Origin: Calocera cornea HHB12733 | Taxonomy: Eukaryota > Basidiomycota > Dacrymycetes > Dacrymycetales > Dacrymycetaceae | Reading direction: 5' to 3' | DNA: 64,000 nt | NCBI GenBank assembly: GCA_001632435.1 | Contig: KV423937.1 | Coordinates: forward strand, 186,001 to 250,000 | Part shown: in pieces, positions 33,783 to 46,251 of the stretch | How the letters are laid out: every line of letters begins with the position of its first letter | Position numbering within the stretch: the first letter of the stretch is position 1 | Translations under genes and position numbers: made by a program | Notes under the pieces: generated by a model | The model's input: the letters and a program-made list of their open reading frames with translations, nothing else | Told to the model about the DNA's origin: nothing | The model's database searches: none

Positions 33783-33785
33783 CAG
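33375..33785. repeat. Hexamer microsatellites GAGCAC and CAGAGC
   Basis: GAGCAC is repeated about five times at 33375-33406 and CAGAGC about six times at 33746-33785. A short GCTGCC run lies between them (about 33563-33581). Further small runs (GGAATT/GGAAGA near 33900, TCATCC near 34053, GCTGGTTC near 34390) continue the pattern. Confidence 0.7.
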
Positions 33786-36483
33786 TGGTGAGCGGGGCGG
33801 TTCCGTGCACGATATGCATCATGATGTCCGTGCCCCGCCGAGCGCGCTGTGTTTCGAGCATGAGCACTGGGCGCTGTCACGGGACACCTGGAGGAGCAGG
33901 AATTGGAATTGGAAGAGGAAGAGGAAGAGGAAAAGGGAACGGCTTCTGCGTGGTTCGGTGGGCGATTTGCGTTGCGTGCTCGGGGTTCGATCTTTGCAGC
34001 AAGGCAGAGGGCAGAGAAGGCAGGAACGAGCGCGGAGCCAGATCCAGTTCTCATCCTCATCCTCATCCTCTTCCCAGCATCGGGCGATCGCGCGCTCTGG
34101 CGGCTAATCAGGCCATCAATATGTACACTAGTGTATTCACGGCTGGCCATGATGCCCAATAACACTCTTCCCATAAGGGAGGCACTTGCTTACCGCGGAA
34201 AATTTGCGTTTCATGGGAGAATTGTTGGCAACAGAAGCCGGCACGGGCGCGGCGCCGGTTTTCTCGCGCATCTGTTTCTAGACTCTGTACGCGACGGGCT
34301 GGAACACGGCCATGCGGGGCGCTGTGGGGCAGCCCCGGCACGCGGCGGCAAGCGATGGCGAGGGATGCATGCATATGTTCAGCCCGCGGTTCGCTGGTTC
34401 GCTGGTTCGCTGGACGCGGTTGAGACGCGCGGGGATTGAGGCTGATCTGTTCGGGGCGGGGCCGGTTGAGACCTCAATCGATATCACTCACTGACTGTGT
34501 ATCATGTATCATGCATGATGTATCGAGGATCGGATCGGCAGAATGGGCAGTGTTTTGCGATGAGAAGACACGGTGGGGGGGAGCGAGCGAGGTCACAGGA
34601 CCGCGCGTGCCGGGCGGCGGCGGCGGATGGCAGGTGTGCGGGTCACAACAAGCTTTCGCCCTACCTGAAGGCTGTGCAGCGCCCGTCTCACCCCTGCTGA
34701 CCCAGCCATACGCGCCAAGCGCGCCCGGGACCGATCCAATGACGTCGTGGCGCTCTGGCCGGCGTGGCTTCGCTGCACGTGTGGCGCGGGATCAGAGGGC
34801 GTGGGCGATGGCGATCGGCTGGCTGGCTCGCGGCTGGTTGTCTGGGAGAGCCCGAGCCCGAGGATATTCAGGGTGAGCACGTCGCACGTCGGTGCGCCTG
34901 GGACGAACGTGGTTGGGCTTCGTTCGGTCTGCCTTGCCAGCTGGCGGGAAAGTGGGCTTGGGGAGTCCCCGGGAAGATGGGCGGCGTGATGCTGGGCCAG
35001 AAGAGGATCATGACGCGCCAGGGGCATCATTTGCCTGATCAAGCGGATGGGCATGACGCGCGTTTTGGCCAGCCGTGCCTTGCAGCGCGGGCGCGGGCGC
35101 GGAGGCGGAGGCGCACCTCCGCCCCCGTGTGTCCGTGCGCGCGTCCGATTATTCCGGCTCCGTGCTGAGGTGCTGCGATGACATGGGGGATACAGACAGT
35201 CACTGGTAGTACGGTCGTGGTGGAGGGCGAGGATTATCAAGACATGATTGGGGAGGCGCGGTGCCCACTCAGCGGGCATTATGGCATTATGTGTTGCTTG
35301 CTGGGTATTACGGTATGTCGCGGGGGGGACAGCCGCTGTCAAACGCAAACGCAAACGCGCCTGGGAAGGAAGGGGAGGGATGGGATGATGGGAGGCGCGG
35401 GAAAGAGGTCCCGTGTGGCTGAGCGATAAGCGCGGTCTGGATTGGGAAGGGAACAGAAGGCGGCTCTGGCCGGGCGCGGGTGGGCAGAGGGAGGGGGAAA
35501 GGAAGCAAGGCCAACGAGGGAAGCGCGGCGCGGCTGCTGCAATAATCCCATCCCACCTCGACACGCTCTCCCTCCCTCCCCCGCCTCATACACCCTCCCC
35601 TCTTCACTCCCTCTTCACCCCCACTTCCACTCCCACTCCCACTCCCTCTCCGTCTCCCCCCTCTCCCCCAGCTGTAGCCCTGCTCCCCGCCCTCCCCCTC
35701 CCAACTGCAGCGCACAAGCCCAACCCAAACCGATTGCACCCGCGCCCGCCCGTCCATCCGCACTCCTCAGCGCCGGCCTCCCCCCGTCCCGGCCCCGTCC
35801 AGCGCGCTCGCTCACCCTCCCCGCCCGCCGCCCATCCAGCTGACATTGCGCATCTGCCCTACAAGGCAACCGCCATCGGTGCGTGCCCCCTTTCTCCCCC
35901 AGCGTGTATGCCCCATCCCCCCACGGCGGTGGCCTGTGCTTGTGCTTGTGCCCAAGGGCAACAGCACCCGTCCCGCCGCCTCTTAAACAAAACTGCCACC
36001 GCAACCCGCAACCCGCAACCCCCGCCTGCGCCTCTTGCGTACCCCCCCGCCCGGGATGCGCGCGCTGCTGTCCTTGCCGTAACCCCTCCCGGCCGTTGTC
36101 GGTGCTGTCCTCGTCACTGTCGCCCCTTCCACTCGCTCCCCCATGCCGCTCCTTGCCTCCCTCCCCGCCCTCTTCCCGTTCTCCTTCCGCTTCTTCCTCC
36201 CGGGCCTGTACCCGGCCCCCGCAGCGACCGAAAAGTCGCCTTCCCCCTTTGCCCCCGTGTCCAAAATCTCCTCCTTCGCCGCCCACGCGCTAACGAACCA
36301 TGTCTCCCAGCACCACCTCGGCACCCAGCTGCTCAAGGAGAAGGCAGAGACACCCCCGCCCACCCCGACGCTGACCGTCCCCGTGCGCGCCCACGTCCGC
36401 CACACCCGCTCCGCCGACCCCGTCTTCCACCCGGCCCCCGCCCACGCACCCCTCCGCCCGCCCCTCCGCCCGCTCAACACAAA

Positions 36484-36510
36484 CAGCAGCAGCAGCAGCA
36501 GCAGCAGCAT
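36484..36510 (+). repeat. (CAG)9 run immediately before the preferred start codon
   Basis: Nine CAG triplets (the last CAT-adjacent) directly precede the ATG at 36512. If translation begins upstream they encode a serine or glutamine tract, depending on frame (serine in the frame of the CBM21 gene); otherwise they lie in the 5' leader. Confidence 0.7.
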
Positions 36511-36511
36511 T

Positions 36512-39346
36512 ATGCCCTATGCCCTCCCCTCGCCCTCGCCCACTGTAGTGCTGAGCGTGCCCCAACCGCAGAACGACTTCCACTCGCACGCCCACTCATT
36601 CGTATTCCCAATACGCAACAGCCCACCCAGAACTATACACCCCTCCGCAATGGCGGCGGACAGCACCAAGACCAGGCCCGCGTCCCTCGTGCTGACAGAG
36701 AATAAGGAGAATGGCGGGCCGAGCAGGGCCATCGGGCCCATGCCCCTCATCCCGCGCACGGGGTCCGCCCAGCGACTCAGGCAGCTCGGGTCAGGGACAC
36801 AGAACAGCAGCCCTCGCTCGAGCCTCAATACGACCACTGCCCCGCCGGCACCGGCACCACTCCCCGCGCCGGCACCTCAGCCCGAGCCGTCCACCTCGGC
36901 AGCGATGGACTCGTCCGGCTCGTCGACCGCCACCCCTACCAGTCGGCGGAGCACCCCGCCGGCCGTGCGGCACAAGTCCAAGCCCCCGATGAACGTCAAC
37001 ATCTCCCGCGAGCTGACCGCCTCCCCGCAGCAGCCCTCTCCCCCACCCTCCTCGCCCGTCAGCTCGCGCGCGCCCGTCAACCTCCGCCTGGACCTGCACG
37101 CGCTCAAGCGCACCCTCTCCGAGCAGCAGGTGCTCACCAACCAACCCCGTCAGCATCACCACACCGCGCAGATCCACCACCAGATCCACCCGACTCGGCC
37201 GCTCCACCAGTCCACCTCGTCCGGCTCGCTGATCGTCCCCAGCCCCTCGGATGCACCTCTTACGCCCCCGCTCTTCTCCCGCTCGGAGATCATGCTGCGC
37301 AAGAAGTCGGGCGAGCTCGTCCGGCCCGCGATCCGCACGCCCGGCAGCCTCCCGAGGAAGATCACAAAGTCCGAGCCGACCACGCCGACGGGGCCCAAAT
37401 TCGTCCACTTTGACTCGCAGCTCGAGCACGTCAAGCTCTTCCTCGCCGAGCAGAAACCCGCCGCCGTCTCCCGCGACGGCAGCCCGACGGAGACGAGTGA
37501 GGGCGAGCTGTCGAGCACGAACGAGTATCCCTTCCCGCTCGCGTACGCCTCCTCGGACGACGAGAAGATCCGCCGTGCCCTCCAGATAAAGGTGCTCAAC
37601 ATGCCCCCCTTGCTCATGCAGAACGTCGAGGCCGACGTCCGCCTCGAGACGATCGCGCTGAGCGAGGACGCCCGCGCGCTCAACGGCACCGTCGTCGTCC
37701 GCAACCTGTCCTTCCAGAAATGGGTCGTCGTCCGGTTCACCCTCGACAACTGGCAGACGCGCAGCGAGGTCTCGGCGCGATACCAGGAGAGCCTGCCCGG
37801 CGGAGGGTTCGACCGCTTCGCGTTCGCCATCCGCCTCGTCGATGTCCTCCCGCGCATAGAGGCCAAGACGATGCAGCTCGCGGTGCGGTTCAGCATCGAG
37901 GGGCGGGAGATGTGGGACAACAACCGGTCGGAGAACTACAAGGTCGAGTTTAGCAGGCGCAAGTTGCTCCCTGCCGCGCCCGCGAACGCGGGGCACAAGG
38001 TCACCAAGAGCCTGCCGGTCAACGCGCCTAGCGGCGTGGACGGCCAGCGCCCGGAAAAGCGCGCAGAGTGGCCCGTCAAGAGCGCGGTCACGGACCAGAT
38101 GGCCGACCTGCGGCGCGAGCTCGAAAAGGTCGTCGCGGAGGAGATGTCCCCGCCCACCGTCGTCAAGCGCAGCGTGACGGTCACGTACCAGCCTGACCGC
38201 TCGTCCCCCAAGTCGGCGCCCGCGAACCTGCGTAAAGAGGCCGGCTTCACCGACTCGCCCGTCTCGCTCAACAAGAGGTACAACTTTGGCGACTCGCTGA
38301 ATAGCGATTGGTCCGGTCGGCCGACTGCCGCGCAGCAGTCGACCATCCCCTTTCCGAGCGGGAGCCTGAGCGGGTACTCGAGCACCGGCAAGCTCGCCCC
38401 GTTCAAGGGTAAGAAGACGCCCTCCCGGGAAGGCTCGCAGGCCTCCAGCCCCAGCGCAGTGCCCTTCCCGAGCATGCGCAACTCCCCGCCGCGCGTCACC
38501 TCCCCGCCGATGCATATACCCAACTTTAGCTCCCCCATCTCGGGCGACCTGCCCCGGATGCCACCCCGCGGCTCGCCCCGCGACGCCCCGTACGGCGCTT
38601 TCGATGGATCCGCGACGCCGCCCGAGCTGCGGCCCGACGGCCTCCCCTCTGCCAGGCGGAACCACCAGCGGTCGTACTTCGACACCTGGCCTGGGTTCGG
38701 CACGGCCTCGATCCGCAAGACGCCGCCTGGCACGCCCGGCACACCGGGACGCTTCAACTCGTACCCCCCGCTCTCGCCTTCGCTCGAGGGCCTGCCGCGC
38801 GTGCCAGAGTTGATCGTCCCCTCCGCGCCGATAGTCCCGTGGGCGAACCTGGTTCCGCTCCCTCCCAGTCCTCACGATGCGCAGGACGACAGCACGGCAT
38901 CGTCGACGCCCTCGATCATCACGGAAGGCTCGAGCATGTCCCAGTCGCCCTCCTCCCCGCCGCCCGCAGGGTCGATCCTCCCGGCGATGGTCCTGTCAGA
39001 GACGGACGGTGTTCCGAACTCTTATAGCTACTTCTTGGATCGGTAAGGGTCCCCCGCGCCTCTCCACCGCCATGTGACCAATGTTCACATTGTTTTCTGC
39101 CCTAGCTTCTGCTTCTACACCGGACCGGGCGAAGCCGCCCCCACCGCCGAGAGCACACCGAGAAGGACCCTGTCGGCCTCGGACATCCCCTCTTCCTACC
39201 CTTCGCCGAACCTGGACCGGTTTGTCTCCGCGTTCAGCCCGCCGCCTTTGGACATGCCTACGCCGTCCAAGGCGCGTTTGATGATCCCGTCGCCGCCCTC
39301 CCTACCTTCTCCCGAAGTGGAAACCCCATCGACGGCAAGGGCTTGA
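36512..39346 (+). CDS. CBM21 protein, glycogen-targeting PP1 regulatory subunit-like
   Basis: Regulatory subunit that would bring protein phosphatase 1 to glycogen. Join 36512-39042, 39106-39346, giving 923 residues; the intron makes LDR-FCFYTGPGE contiguous. The first ~280 residues are disordered Pro/Ser-rich. A PP1-docking RVxF-type motif (PKFVHFDSQL, about residue 296) is followed by the CBM21 fold, about residues 355-490: GTVVVRNLSFQKWVVVRF, DNWQT, and the carbohydrate-binding signature MWDNNRSENYKV. The long C-terminus is disordered. The frame is open further upstream (to 36143), which would add 123 residues; an alternative start, MAADSTKTRP, lies at 36650. I prefer MPYALPSPSP, just after a (CAG)9 run (36484-36510). 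Yeast Gac1 and animal PPP1R3 are the functional analogues. Confidence 0.8.
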
Positions 39347-39956
39347 CGGACCGAGTCGGTCTCGTTTTTTTTCTCTTTACGGTTCCCCCTCAAAGTATGC
39401 TCATCTTCCCCCACATCCACCACAACAACTCCCACTTCGGCCCCGCGAATTCGCAACAGCTCACGTTTAATATGCTCCGGGCGCCACAACCTCCTCTGTA
39501 CTGTATCATAGGAAAACCGGCACATCACCATCCATCATCGACAGACAAACGTTTCTCCCTCACTTGGAAATGCTTGGAACCGAAGGTGGTCTGCCATCTG
39601 ACTCAAACGCAAATACCCCACTGTATATGTCTGTGCTTTCTTTCTACATTCTATTCCAGCTGTGTCCATTGAAAGCCAGAATGGCCTTGATTCCCCGTTC
39701 CCCCTGTTGTCTCCATCTAGCTAGCTGTTGTTTGCTTACCGCTTGTCATGAAGCGCGATGTTTTTACGTAGCTGATGACAATACATACGAACAGTCATGG
39801 GTATATACTGTATTCATCCACACGGAGCGCCTGCTCAGCGTATGAGTTCGACATGCATTTCAGAATCTCAATCTGCATGCCCGTCACCTCCGTGTCGACG
39901 CCCCAAGGACGGGACGGACTACACTAAGTAAGGAGCACAGTAAGCCTTCCCTTCTC
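39347..39956. other. Non-coding gap
   Basis: Between the CBM21 gene and the first 5S rRNA gene. No coding or RNA gene is seen; the first part is the 3' UTR and terminator of the CBM21 gene. Confidence 0.5.
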
Positions 39957-40074
39957 ATCCACGGCCATAGGACACTGAAAGCACCGCATCCCGTCCGATC
40001 TGCGCAGTTAACCAGTGTGCCGCCCGGTTAGTACCACGGTGGGGGACCACGCGGGAATCCTGGGTGCTGTGGTT
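39957..40074 (+). rRNA. 5S ribosomal RNA, copy 1
   Basis: A 118-nt gene beginning ATCCACGGCCATAGGAC and ending GTGCTGTGGTT. It matches the fungal 5S consensus throughout, including the 3' half GGTTAGTACCACGGTGGGGG and GACCACGCGGGAATCC, which hold the internal RNA polymerase III promoter. The first and last bases pair (CCACGG with its 3' partner), giving helix I. A TTTT terminator follows directly. An identical copy lies inverted at 50868-50985. Copies scattered among protein genes show that 5S is not confined to the rDNA unit in this genome. Confidence 0.95.
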
Positions 40075-40839
40075 TTGTGCCTTTCGTTTATAAGCCTAGA
40101 ATGAACACCAGGACCCAGGGTACGTAGTCAAACCTCGGTAGAATTCGGCACAATGGGAGAAGAAGACGAGGGACGAGGGAAGAAGAGAACGCCGCGGCGT
40201 GACCCGTCGTCTCCTCTGGCAAATGTGAGACTCCGACCTCAACGACCGTCAGTGCTTGTACTGCGCGTCTTCACTCTGGGCGGCAAATCGGGCTCACCGA
40301 AAATCTGCTGGGTGACATCCGCAGCGATGCCCGGGGTATCTGCTGCAATGTGCCCCGGACCGTACGATGACCAGGCTAGACAAACGGGAGATCCGACACA
40401 ATGGCAGCCCGGCAGCATGATTTAACACCTGTTTGCGCAGAACATTAGCAGCGCCCGACGGTAAATGGATGGTGCTGAAATCTTCAGAGTGGCACTGTGA
40501 GCTCCACACCTCGGAGTTGCGGACATCTCCGAGCTGCGATTCAGGTCAGCTGACTCGTCCACGACGGCTCGACAACGGCACATGCGGCGCCGCAGCAGAA
40601 CACCCGTCGACGAAAGGAAGGGTCTGGTGAGTCAAGATTGGTGCTGTAAGGTAGGGCTTTGTTTACTAATGAGTTACGTTGAATGGAGTGTAGTGTATTG
40701 GACACAGATAGATCGTGTGCTCGACTTGCAGGTCTGGTAGCGTGGGAAAGCGCCCCAGTCCGACTCCATCCATGGCATCAGGCCGCGACCATTTATCGTA
40801 CTGAATATGCGTGCGCACACGAGACCGTCATTGTCAAGC

Positions 40840-40871
<32 letters not shown>

Positions 40872-41153
40872 GATGACGAAGCCAAGGACTGGAAAGGGCA
40901 AGCGAATCGCGCGACTGCGCTCGGAGCGCTAGGAGTGCTGACTCCGGCCCAAGGCGCTCACCGGCTGTTGGCCCCGCCGCGGCTTCCTCGGGGGAAACAG
41001 TGACCCTTATTAGGCCGACATCATCGGCGCTTATTTAAACCGCTCCCACCCGAAAATACCCTACTCCATCGATGTATTATCAGCGCACTCTTCTCCGTTA
41101 CGCTTTATAATACCCCGGCTGTGTCACTTCTGGCTCTGAGCGTCGTGAGCAAG
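40075..41153. other. Non-coding gap with C22-A10 tract
   Basis: About 1.1 kb between the 5S gene and the transporter. At 40839-40870, 22 C residues run directly into 10 A residues. A TATA-like CTTTATAATA at about 41102 lies ~50 bp before the transporter start and probably is its core promoter. Short open frames here show no motif. Confidence 0.5.
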
Positions 41154-43543
41154 ATGGGCATACACCGGTTTGTGAAGAGCAAGCTTCGAGAGACCGTAGA
41201 CGAGGCTGGCCCTGCTTTCTCCAAAGAGGTGCGTGCTAACCCGCCCTATCATTCCGTGCAATACTCAACGGTATTCTATACAGCACGATGAAAAGACGCT
41301 ATCGTCTGTACGTATATGCGCTTGATAGACATTGATTGACCACTGAAATACTGGTGCAATAGCAACATGTTCCAAGCCTACGGTCATGGAACTCCATATG
41401 CATTGTCGGGCTCACATCTACTGCAATGCTACTGAACGTGCGCACATTGGCCCTCATATCAACGTTGCAACGGTACTGATGAACGTGCAGATATGTGGTG
41501 TCAGCTCCATGTCAATTGCTTTGCCGAGCGTTGGGAGGGATCTGGGCATTCCGACTAGTACGCACTATCTAGTCTCTCCGTAGGAGCAGACGCTGACTCT
41601 ACTCCCAGGCACTCTGCAATGGCTGATGACCGCGTACTCCCTCACCTCAGTGAGTATCGCCTGCCTAATTTATAGCCAAGTACCCACCTGACGGTGTTCT
41701 TCTCAGGGCTGCTTCCTTCTTCTGTTTGGACGGCTTGCCGATATCTTCGGGCGGAAGCACGTCTTCCTGCTGGGCGACATCTGGCTTATCGCGTTCTCCA
41801 TTGGATGTGGCTTTGCAAATCAAGGCATAACGATTATTATTATGAGGGCGCTTGCTGGCATGGGCACAGCGGCCACCATCCCTGCGTGTCTGGGGATACT
41901 TGCGAAGACCTTCCCGCCATCGCGTGCGAGAAGCATTGCATTTGCGACCTTTTCTGCTGGAGCGCCCATCGGCGCTGCGTTCGGCCAAGTCCTTGGTGGT
42001 GTCTTGACACAATACGCGCCGTGCGTCTATTATATGCTCTTGCGTGATCTGCATGCTGATGTACCGCAGAATCTCGTGGCGCGCCATCTTCTTCGTCATG
42101 GCAGGAATCGCGGCCGTTACCTTCATCGGCGCCTTCCTCACCTTCCCGCCTGATGCACCGCTCTCAGAAGATCGTCGAGTAGACTGGGTCGGAGCCTTCC
42201 TGATTACCGTTGGTCTGGTGCTGTTCACATTCGTCCTGGGTCAGGGCCAAATCGCACCACAAGGATGGAAGACTCCATGTACGCGTTATCCCGCTCCCCT
42301 CTTTGCCTGCGTCCTGATATTGTGGCAGATATTATTTCCCTTCTGGTCATCGGCCTGCTCATGATTGGCGGATTTATTGCATGGGAACATCATGTCGAGT
42401 TCCGCACGGATAAACCGCCACTCATGAGGCTTTCCTTGTGGGCAAGGGCTGGAGGTCGGTTCGCCGCGGTCCAAGTCATCGGATTCCTTGCTTGGGCGGC
42501 GTTCTCGACTTTCTCATTCTGGGCCACCCTATAGTGAGTATCATGATCGTGTCCCATATGAAGAGAAGCTGACTGCCCTGAAGCTATCAGAACTACCTTG
42601 GTCTTCCGCCGATCCAGACCATGCTTCGCTTCCTGCCCATGAGCGTCACGGGCTTCTTGGTCAACGTTGTTTTCGCCCTAGTTTCTGGGGTGATACCCGC
42701 CCAATTCCTCATTAGTATGTTTCTGCAGCACCTCTAGCATGCCGCGTCCTGACCCTTTTGCAGTGATCGGCTGCATTGGCACTGGGTTAGCAAACCTGCT
42801 GTTTGCAGTCATCCAGACGACTGCACCGTATTGGGCATTTGGTTTCCCGGCTGCGATTGTGAGCGTGTTTGGAGCCGACTTGTGCGTGTTCTTCGTCCCG
42901 CTGGAGATCCGCCTTTCCTGACGTATATTCAGCATCTTCGCAAGTTCTACCTTGTATGGGTCCCACATTGCGCAACACCACGAGCAAAGTTTGGCAGGCG
43001 GCATCTTCAATACAGTGACGCAAATCGGAACCGCATTCGGAATGACCATCACGACAATTGTGTACGACACTGTGATCCGGTCGCAATCTGTCAAGGAGGG
43101 AGTCGTGCTGAATGAGGATGGCAGCAACGCGTCGCTTGCTGCTCAGCTGTACGGGCAGCGCTGTGCGCAGTGGACAAGCTTTGCGTTTGCGATGGCAGGT
43201 GAGTGCTGACGCGTCTATCGCTGTGACCTGGCCTAACGCTGGCGTAGCTCTCGCGGTTGCAATTGTCGCGCTACGTGGCATGGGCATCATAGGAGGATCT
43301 GCCAAGAAGGCACCGAGTCCCGAAGATCCGTCTCCTAAAGATCTTGAAGCTTCGGGCGAGCCCTCTGAGAAGCTCGACCAAGCAGGCGCCAACCGGAATT
43401 CGGCAGAGCGGCCCGTCGCCCCGCAACCGGCACCCGACGAGCCGGTCCCCAAATACGGCAGCCCGCTGGAGAGTGTCATGTCGGAGGACACGATCGTGGA
43501 CGAGGACACCGGTAGCAAACCACCGACGGGACAGCCTCGGTAA
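41154..43543 (+). CDS. Major facilitator superfamily transporter (DHA2-like)
   Basis: Proton-coupled plasma-membrane exporter of drugs or metabolites. Twelve exons: 41154-41228, 41284-41307, 41363-41437, 41491-41557, 41609-41649, 41707-42020, 42070-42278, 42329-42533, 42584-42714, 42764-42881, 42933-43198, 43248-43543; total 606 residues, all in frame. MFS signature GRLADIFGRKH lies between TM2 and TM3. Other landmarks: SMSIALPSVGRDLGI, TLQWLMTAYSLTS, RALAGMGTAATIPACLGILA and FGQVLGGVLTQ (motif-C-like), then ISWRAIFFVMAGIA. The 14-helix arrangement and the TLQWL motif suggest the DHA2 family. The last ~90 residues are a cytosolic Pro/Ser/Glu-rich tail. Substrate is not predictable. No secondary-metabolism genes adjoin it. 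Confidence 0.88.
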
Positions 43544-44229
43544 ATATGGATCAAGATTGGATGCAATAGGGACGATTCAGAAGCGGGGGGACGCGCACTC
43601 AACTTCCAACTAATTCCTGCATGGACACACGACTCGGCATTCAACCGCAACTTAGAAACGCAATGTATCACTAGTAGATCGCACCTCGACGGGATCCTAG
43701 AAGTGCACGACATGTCATGACGTAAATCTGGAGTTATAGTTGTAATGTATTCGATCAGATCTCCCTGTCTTAAGCACGAGAGATTCTAACATGGGACACG
43801 TGTTCCGGCGCGGAACAAAGGAACCCTGTTGGTCGCACGAGCGTTTGTCTTCTCGACGCCTTACAGCCTCGGTGCATCGCCTTGGGGCGAGTCTTCTAGC
43901 CGGCCACTTCAGGCAGTCACACGTCCTCCGCTGTCGGGTACCGAACCCTATTTTCCCTGTCCTGTGTAACGGTGCAGCATGGGGCCATTCATCTCGGCGA
44001 CCCGGCCGCGTGCGAGGACAGCCCCTCATAAGCGTGTGCGCCGCGTGAACCCCTCGCCCGCTCCTGGAGGCTCCTGGCCGCTGCTGCACCGTGCAAAGCC
44101 GGTTTCGGGTCACGCAGTGCCGCCCGCCGGTGACGAGTCGAGTGGACCGAGCGACTGTTGTGCGAGAGGCCGACGTATGCTGCCCCTGTGCTCGACTGCG
44201 ACTGCCCCGTGTCTCCCCCCACCGCCCCG
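43544..44229. other. Non-coding gap
   Basis: Transporter 3' flank and promoter of the next gene. Nothing recognised. Confidence 0.5.
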
Positions 44230-45766
44230 ATGACCTCAAATCCCCGCCCGACTCCCGTCCAGCGGAGCACAGCGCCAGCGCCAGCCCCACCAACGGGCCA
44301 GCCCCTAACCGCCGCCCCTGCCCCGGCGCCTACCCCGCATCCACAGCCGCAACCGCACGCGCTCCCCGCCCAGCAGCAGCCCCTCCCCGCTCCAGCGGCC
44401 CACCATCCCCAGCCCCAACAGCAGCCACAGCAGCAAGCCATGAACAGCCCCGTGTCCCCCCGACGCGGTGCGGGCGCGGGCCGCTTCACGCCCTCGGGCG
44501 TGCTGGACCAGGCGCACGAGAGCGAGTGGGCAAGCCGGCTAGGTACGGCCCTTTTCCCGCCCCACTGCACTGTTTATCCGTGCACGCGAGGGGCCCCGCT
44601 GATGTCATTTTTCTTGTGCACTTGCGTTTGTTGCGGGGCGCCAGCGAGCCTCGATTGGGACGAGACGAGCATCGTGCGTTCGCTCTCTGCTCGCGCGGCC
44701 GAGTGTGTGACCCGCTGACCGCGAGAAGGTGTTTACAAAAAGACAGCTGGTCGACTTTCTCAGGTGCGGCCCAGACTGCTTATCTAGCCGTTATCGGCGG
44801 GCGCCTGAGTTCTGCCCATTTGCAGGTACCTGGGCGTGCACGTCGACCCGACCTGCGAGAACATCGCGGGCCTGCCTCGTAAGGCTCTCTCACCCACCCC
44901 GCACCCGTGCACTTCTGACCCTCCCCGGCTCGGGCTTCTCATCTCCAATCATCCCCAGGGTACGCCGTCTTTGGCAAGATCACGAGCGTGCCCACGCCCG
45001 TCCTCCCCGGCCCGGGCGGGGTCTCCGTCTCCCCCACGCCCGCGCACTCGATGCCAACGACACCGACAGCGGCGGAGGGGCCCGTGCCCATCCCCGTCGC
45101 GGGCGGGTTCCGCCCCACGCACCGCACGCGCACGTCCCGCTCCTCCCTGTCCGGCAGCCCACAGACCACCGGCCTCTTCGGTCCGGGGGACGACGTGCCC
45201 GACATGCCCGCGAGCCCGCCGCCAGAGCGTGTGATGCGCGAGGTCGTGCGGCCCTCCGTACGCCCCTCCCGCTCCGTCCCGCTCCTGTGCCACCGCCGAT
45301 GCCTGATGCTGACTGACAGCCCGCCCCGCGCTCCTACCCACCCCCGGACACCGCCCAGCCCGAATCGTCAGACGAGGACTCGGGCCCGCCCGTGCACTCC
45401 CCGCTCTCCACCCCGCCCGCGACACCCTCCCGGGCGCCGGTGTACCGCGCGCGCCAGTCCTCGGGCGGCACCTCCTCCGCCTCCCCGGGGATCATGTTCC
45501 CCATGTGCGTCTCTTCATGTTGCTCGTGCTCTGCTTTGCTTTGCGGAGACTGATGAGGACTCGCGAACAGTGAAAATGTGCAGCATACCGGCACGGGGTA
45601 CCCGGTCGCCCCTGGCTCGCTGGGGTCGAGTGCGGCGAGCACGGCGCGGGAGAGGGACGGCCACGCCCACGGGCATGCGCATGTGGGGAGGGATCACCCG
45701 CCGGTGAGCGGGGGCGGAGGGGCGGCGGGGAGCCGGGGGCGGCCCAGTGCGCACGGGCGGCAGTAG
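44230..45766 (+). CDS. Unrecognised protein with a short conserved core
   Basis: The likely core reads KVFTKRQLVDFLR | YLGVHVDPTCENIAGLPR | YAVFGKITSVPTPV over exons at about 44726-44763, 44826-44878 and 44959-45257. These are followed by Ser/Pro/Asp-rich exons at 45320-45504 (SYPPPDTAQPESSDEDSGP) and 45571-45766 ending SAHGRQ. The first exon (44230-44542) is Pro/Gln/Ala-rich and ends ...LDQAHESEWASRL. Its donor (GTACGG, phase 1) does not join in frame to the KVFTKRQ exon with a canonical acceptor, so either a base is missing in the assembly, a micro-exon exists, or the true start is elsewhere (MNSPVSPRRG at 44440 is in the same frame). I do not know the function; the composition suggests a mostly disordered regulatory protein. 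Confidence 0.5.
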
Positions 45767-46251
45767 CATTGATTTGCCGGTTGAGACCATCCTCCATTGT
45801 ACAGATATCCATCCCATCCCAATGCCAATCCCATGTTCATTGTCCATTGTCCATTGTCAGTCTGCAGTGCCAGCGCATCGACGAAGCTGCCAGTCTAACC
45901 ATGGGAGCACATGGCGCAGAAGCCACCGACCGAAATGGAAGAAGGGGGAAGGCGAGCCGCCGCTCGGCACGTGCCCTGTGCGGCTCAGCGTGTGATCCGC
46001 GGCAGGTGTGCCTGGAAGGGACGTTCCGAGTAAGGGACGCGCTTGCAGGACGCGCTGGGGGCGACGATGACGCGCATCGCAACTTTGTGGTAGTAATGGG
46101 GCGATCGAATCGGACACCATGACGCCACAGCGTATGCGTTCATCGAGCACGACACACCAGCTCACCCAGCAACACACAGACACCCTCCCCGACACCCTAT
46201 CACACACACACCACCCCATACACCGCGCACACAATCACCCGCCAGCACAAA
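45767..46251. other. Non-coding gap
   Basis: About 485 bp. It contains a short CA-rich run (about 46175-46215) just before the glucosidase start, likely 5' UTR or promoter. No gene is supported. Confidence 0.5.

Larger units (their letters stand above)
31761..36511. other. Gene-poor, low-complexity region
   Basis: Nearly 4.8 kb without a supportable gene. Many long open frames on both strands are by-products of high GC and simple repeats; none has a domain, splice-consistent extension or normal composition. From about 35.55 kb on, the + strand is strongly CT-rich and is probably the promoter and 5' leader of the CBM21 gene. Confidence 0.5.

Noticed and set aside
33461..35564. Long open frames on both strands (for example a 323-codon frame on - at 34593-35564 and a 237-codon frame on - at 33461-34174).
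   Set aside because: They lie over microsatellites and GC-rich low-complexity DNA, have skewed Arg/Pro/Ser composition, no domains and no splice-consistent extension.
35413..36705. 430-codon Pro-rich open frame on + overlapping the start of the CBM21 gene in another frame.
   Set aside because: Pure Pro/Ala/Arg composition from CT-rich DNA; it overlaps the true reading frame without a plausible splice into it.
36791..38875. 694-codon open frame on - opposite the CBM21 gene.
   Set aside because: Antisense shadow of a G/C-third-position gene; Arg/Gly/Leu-rich, no motif.
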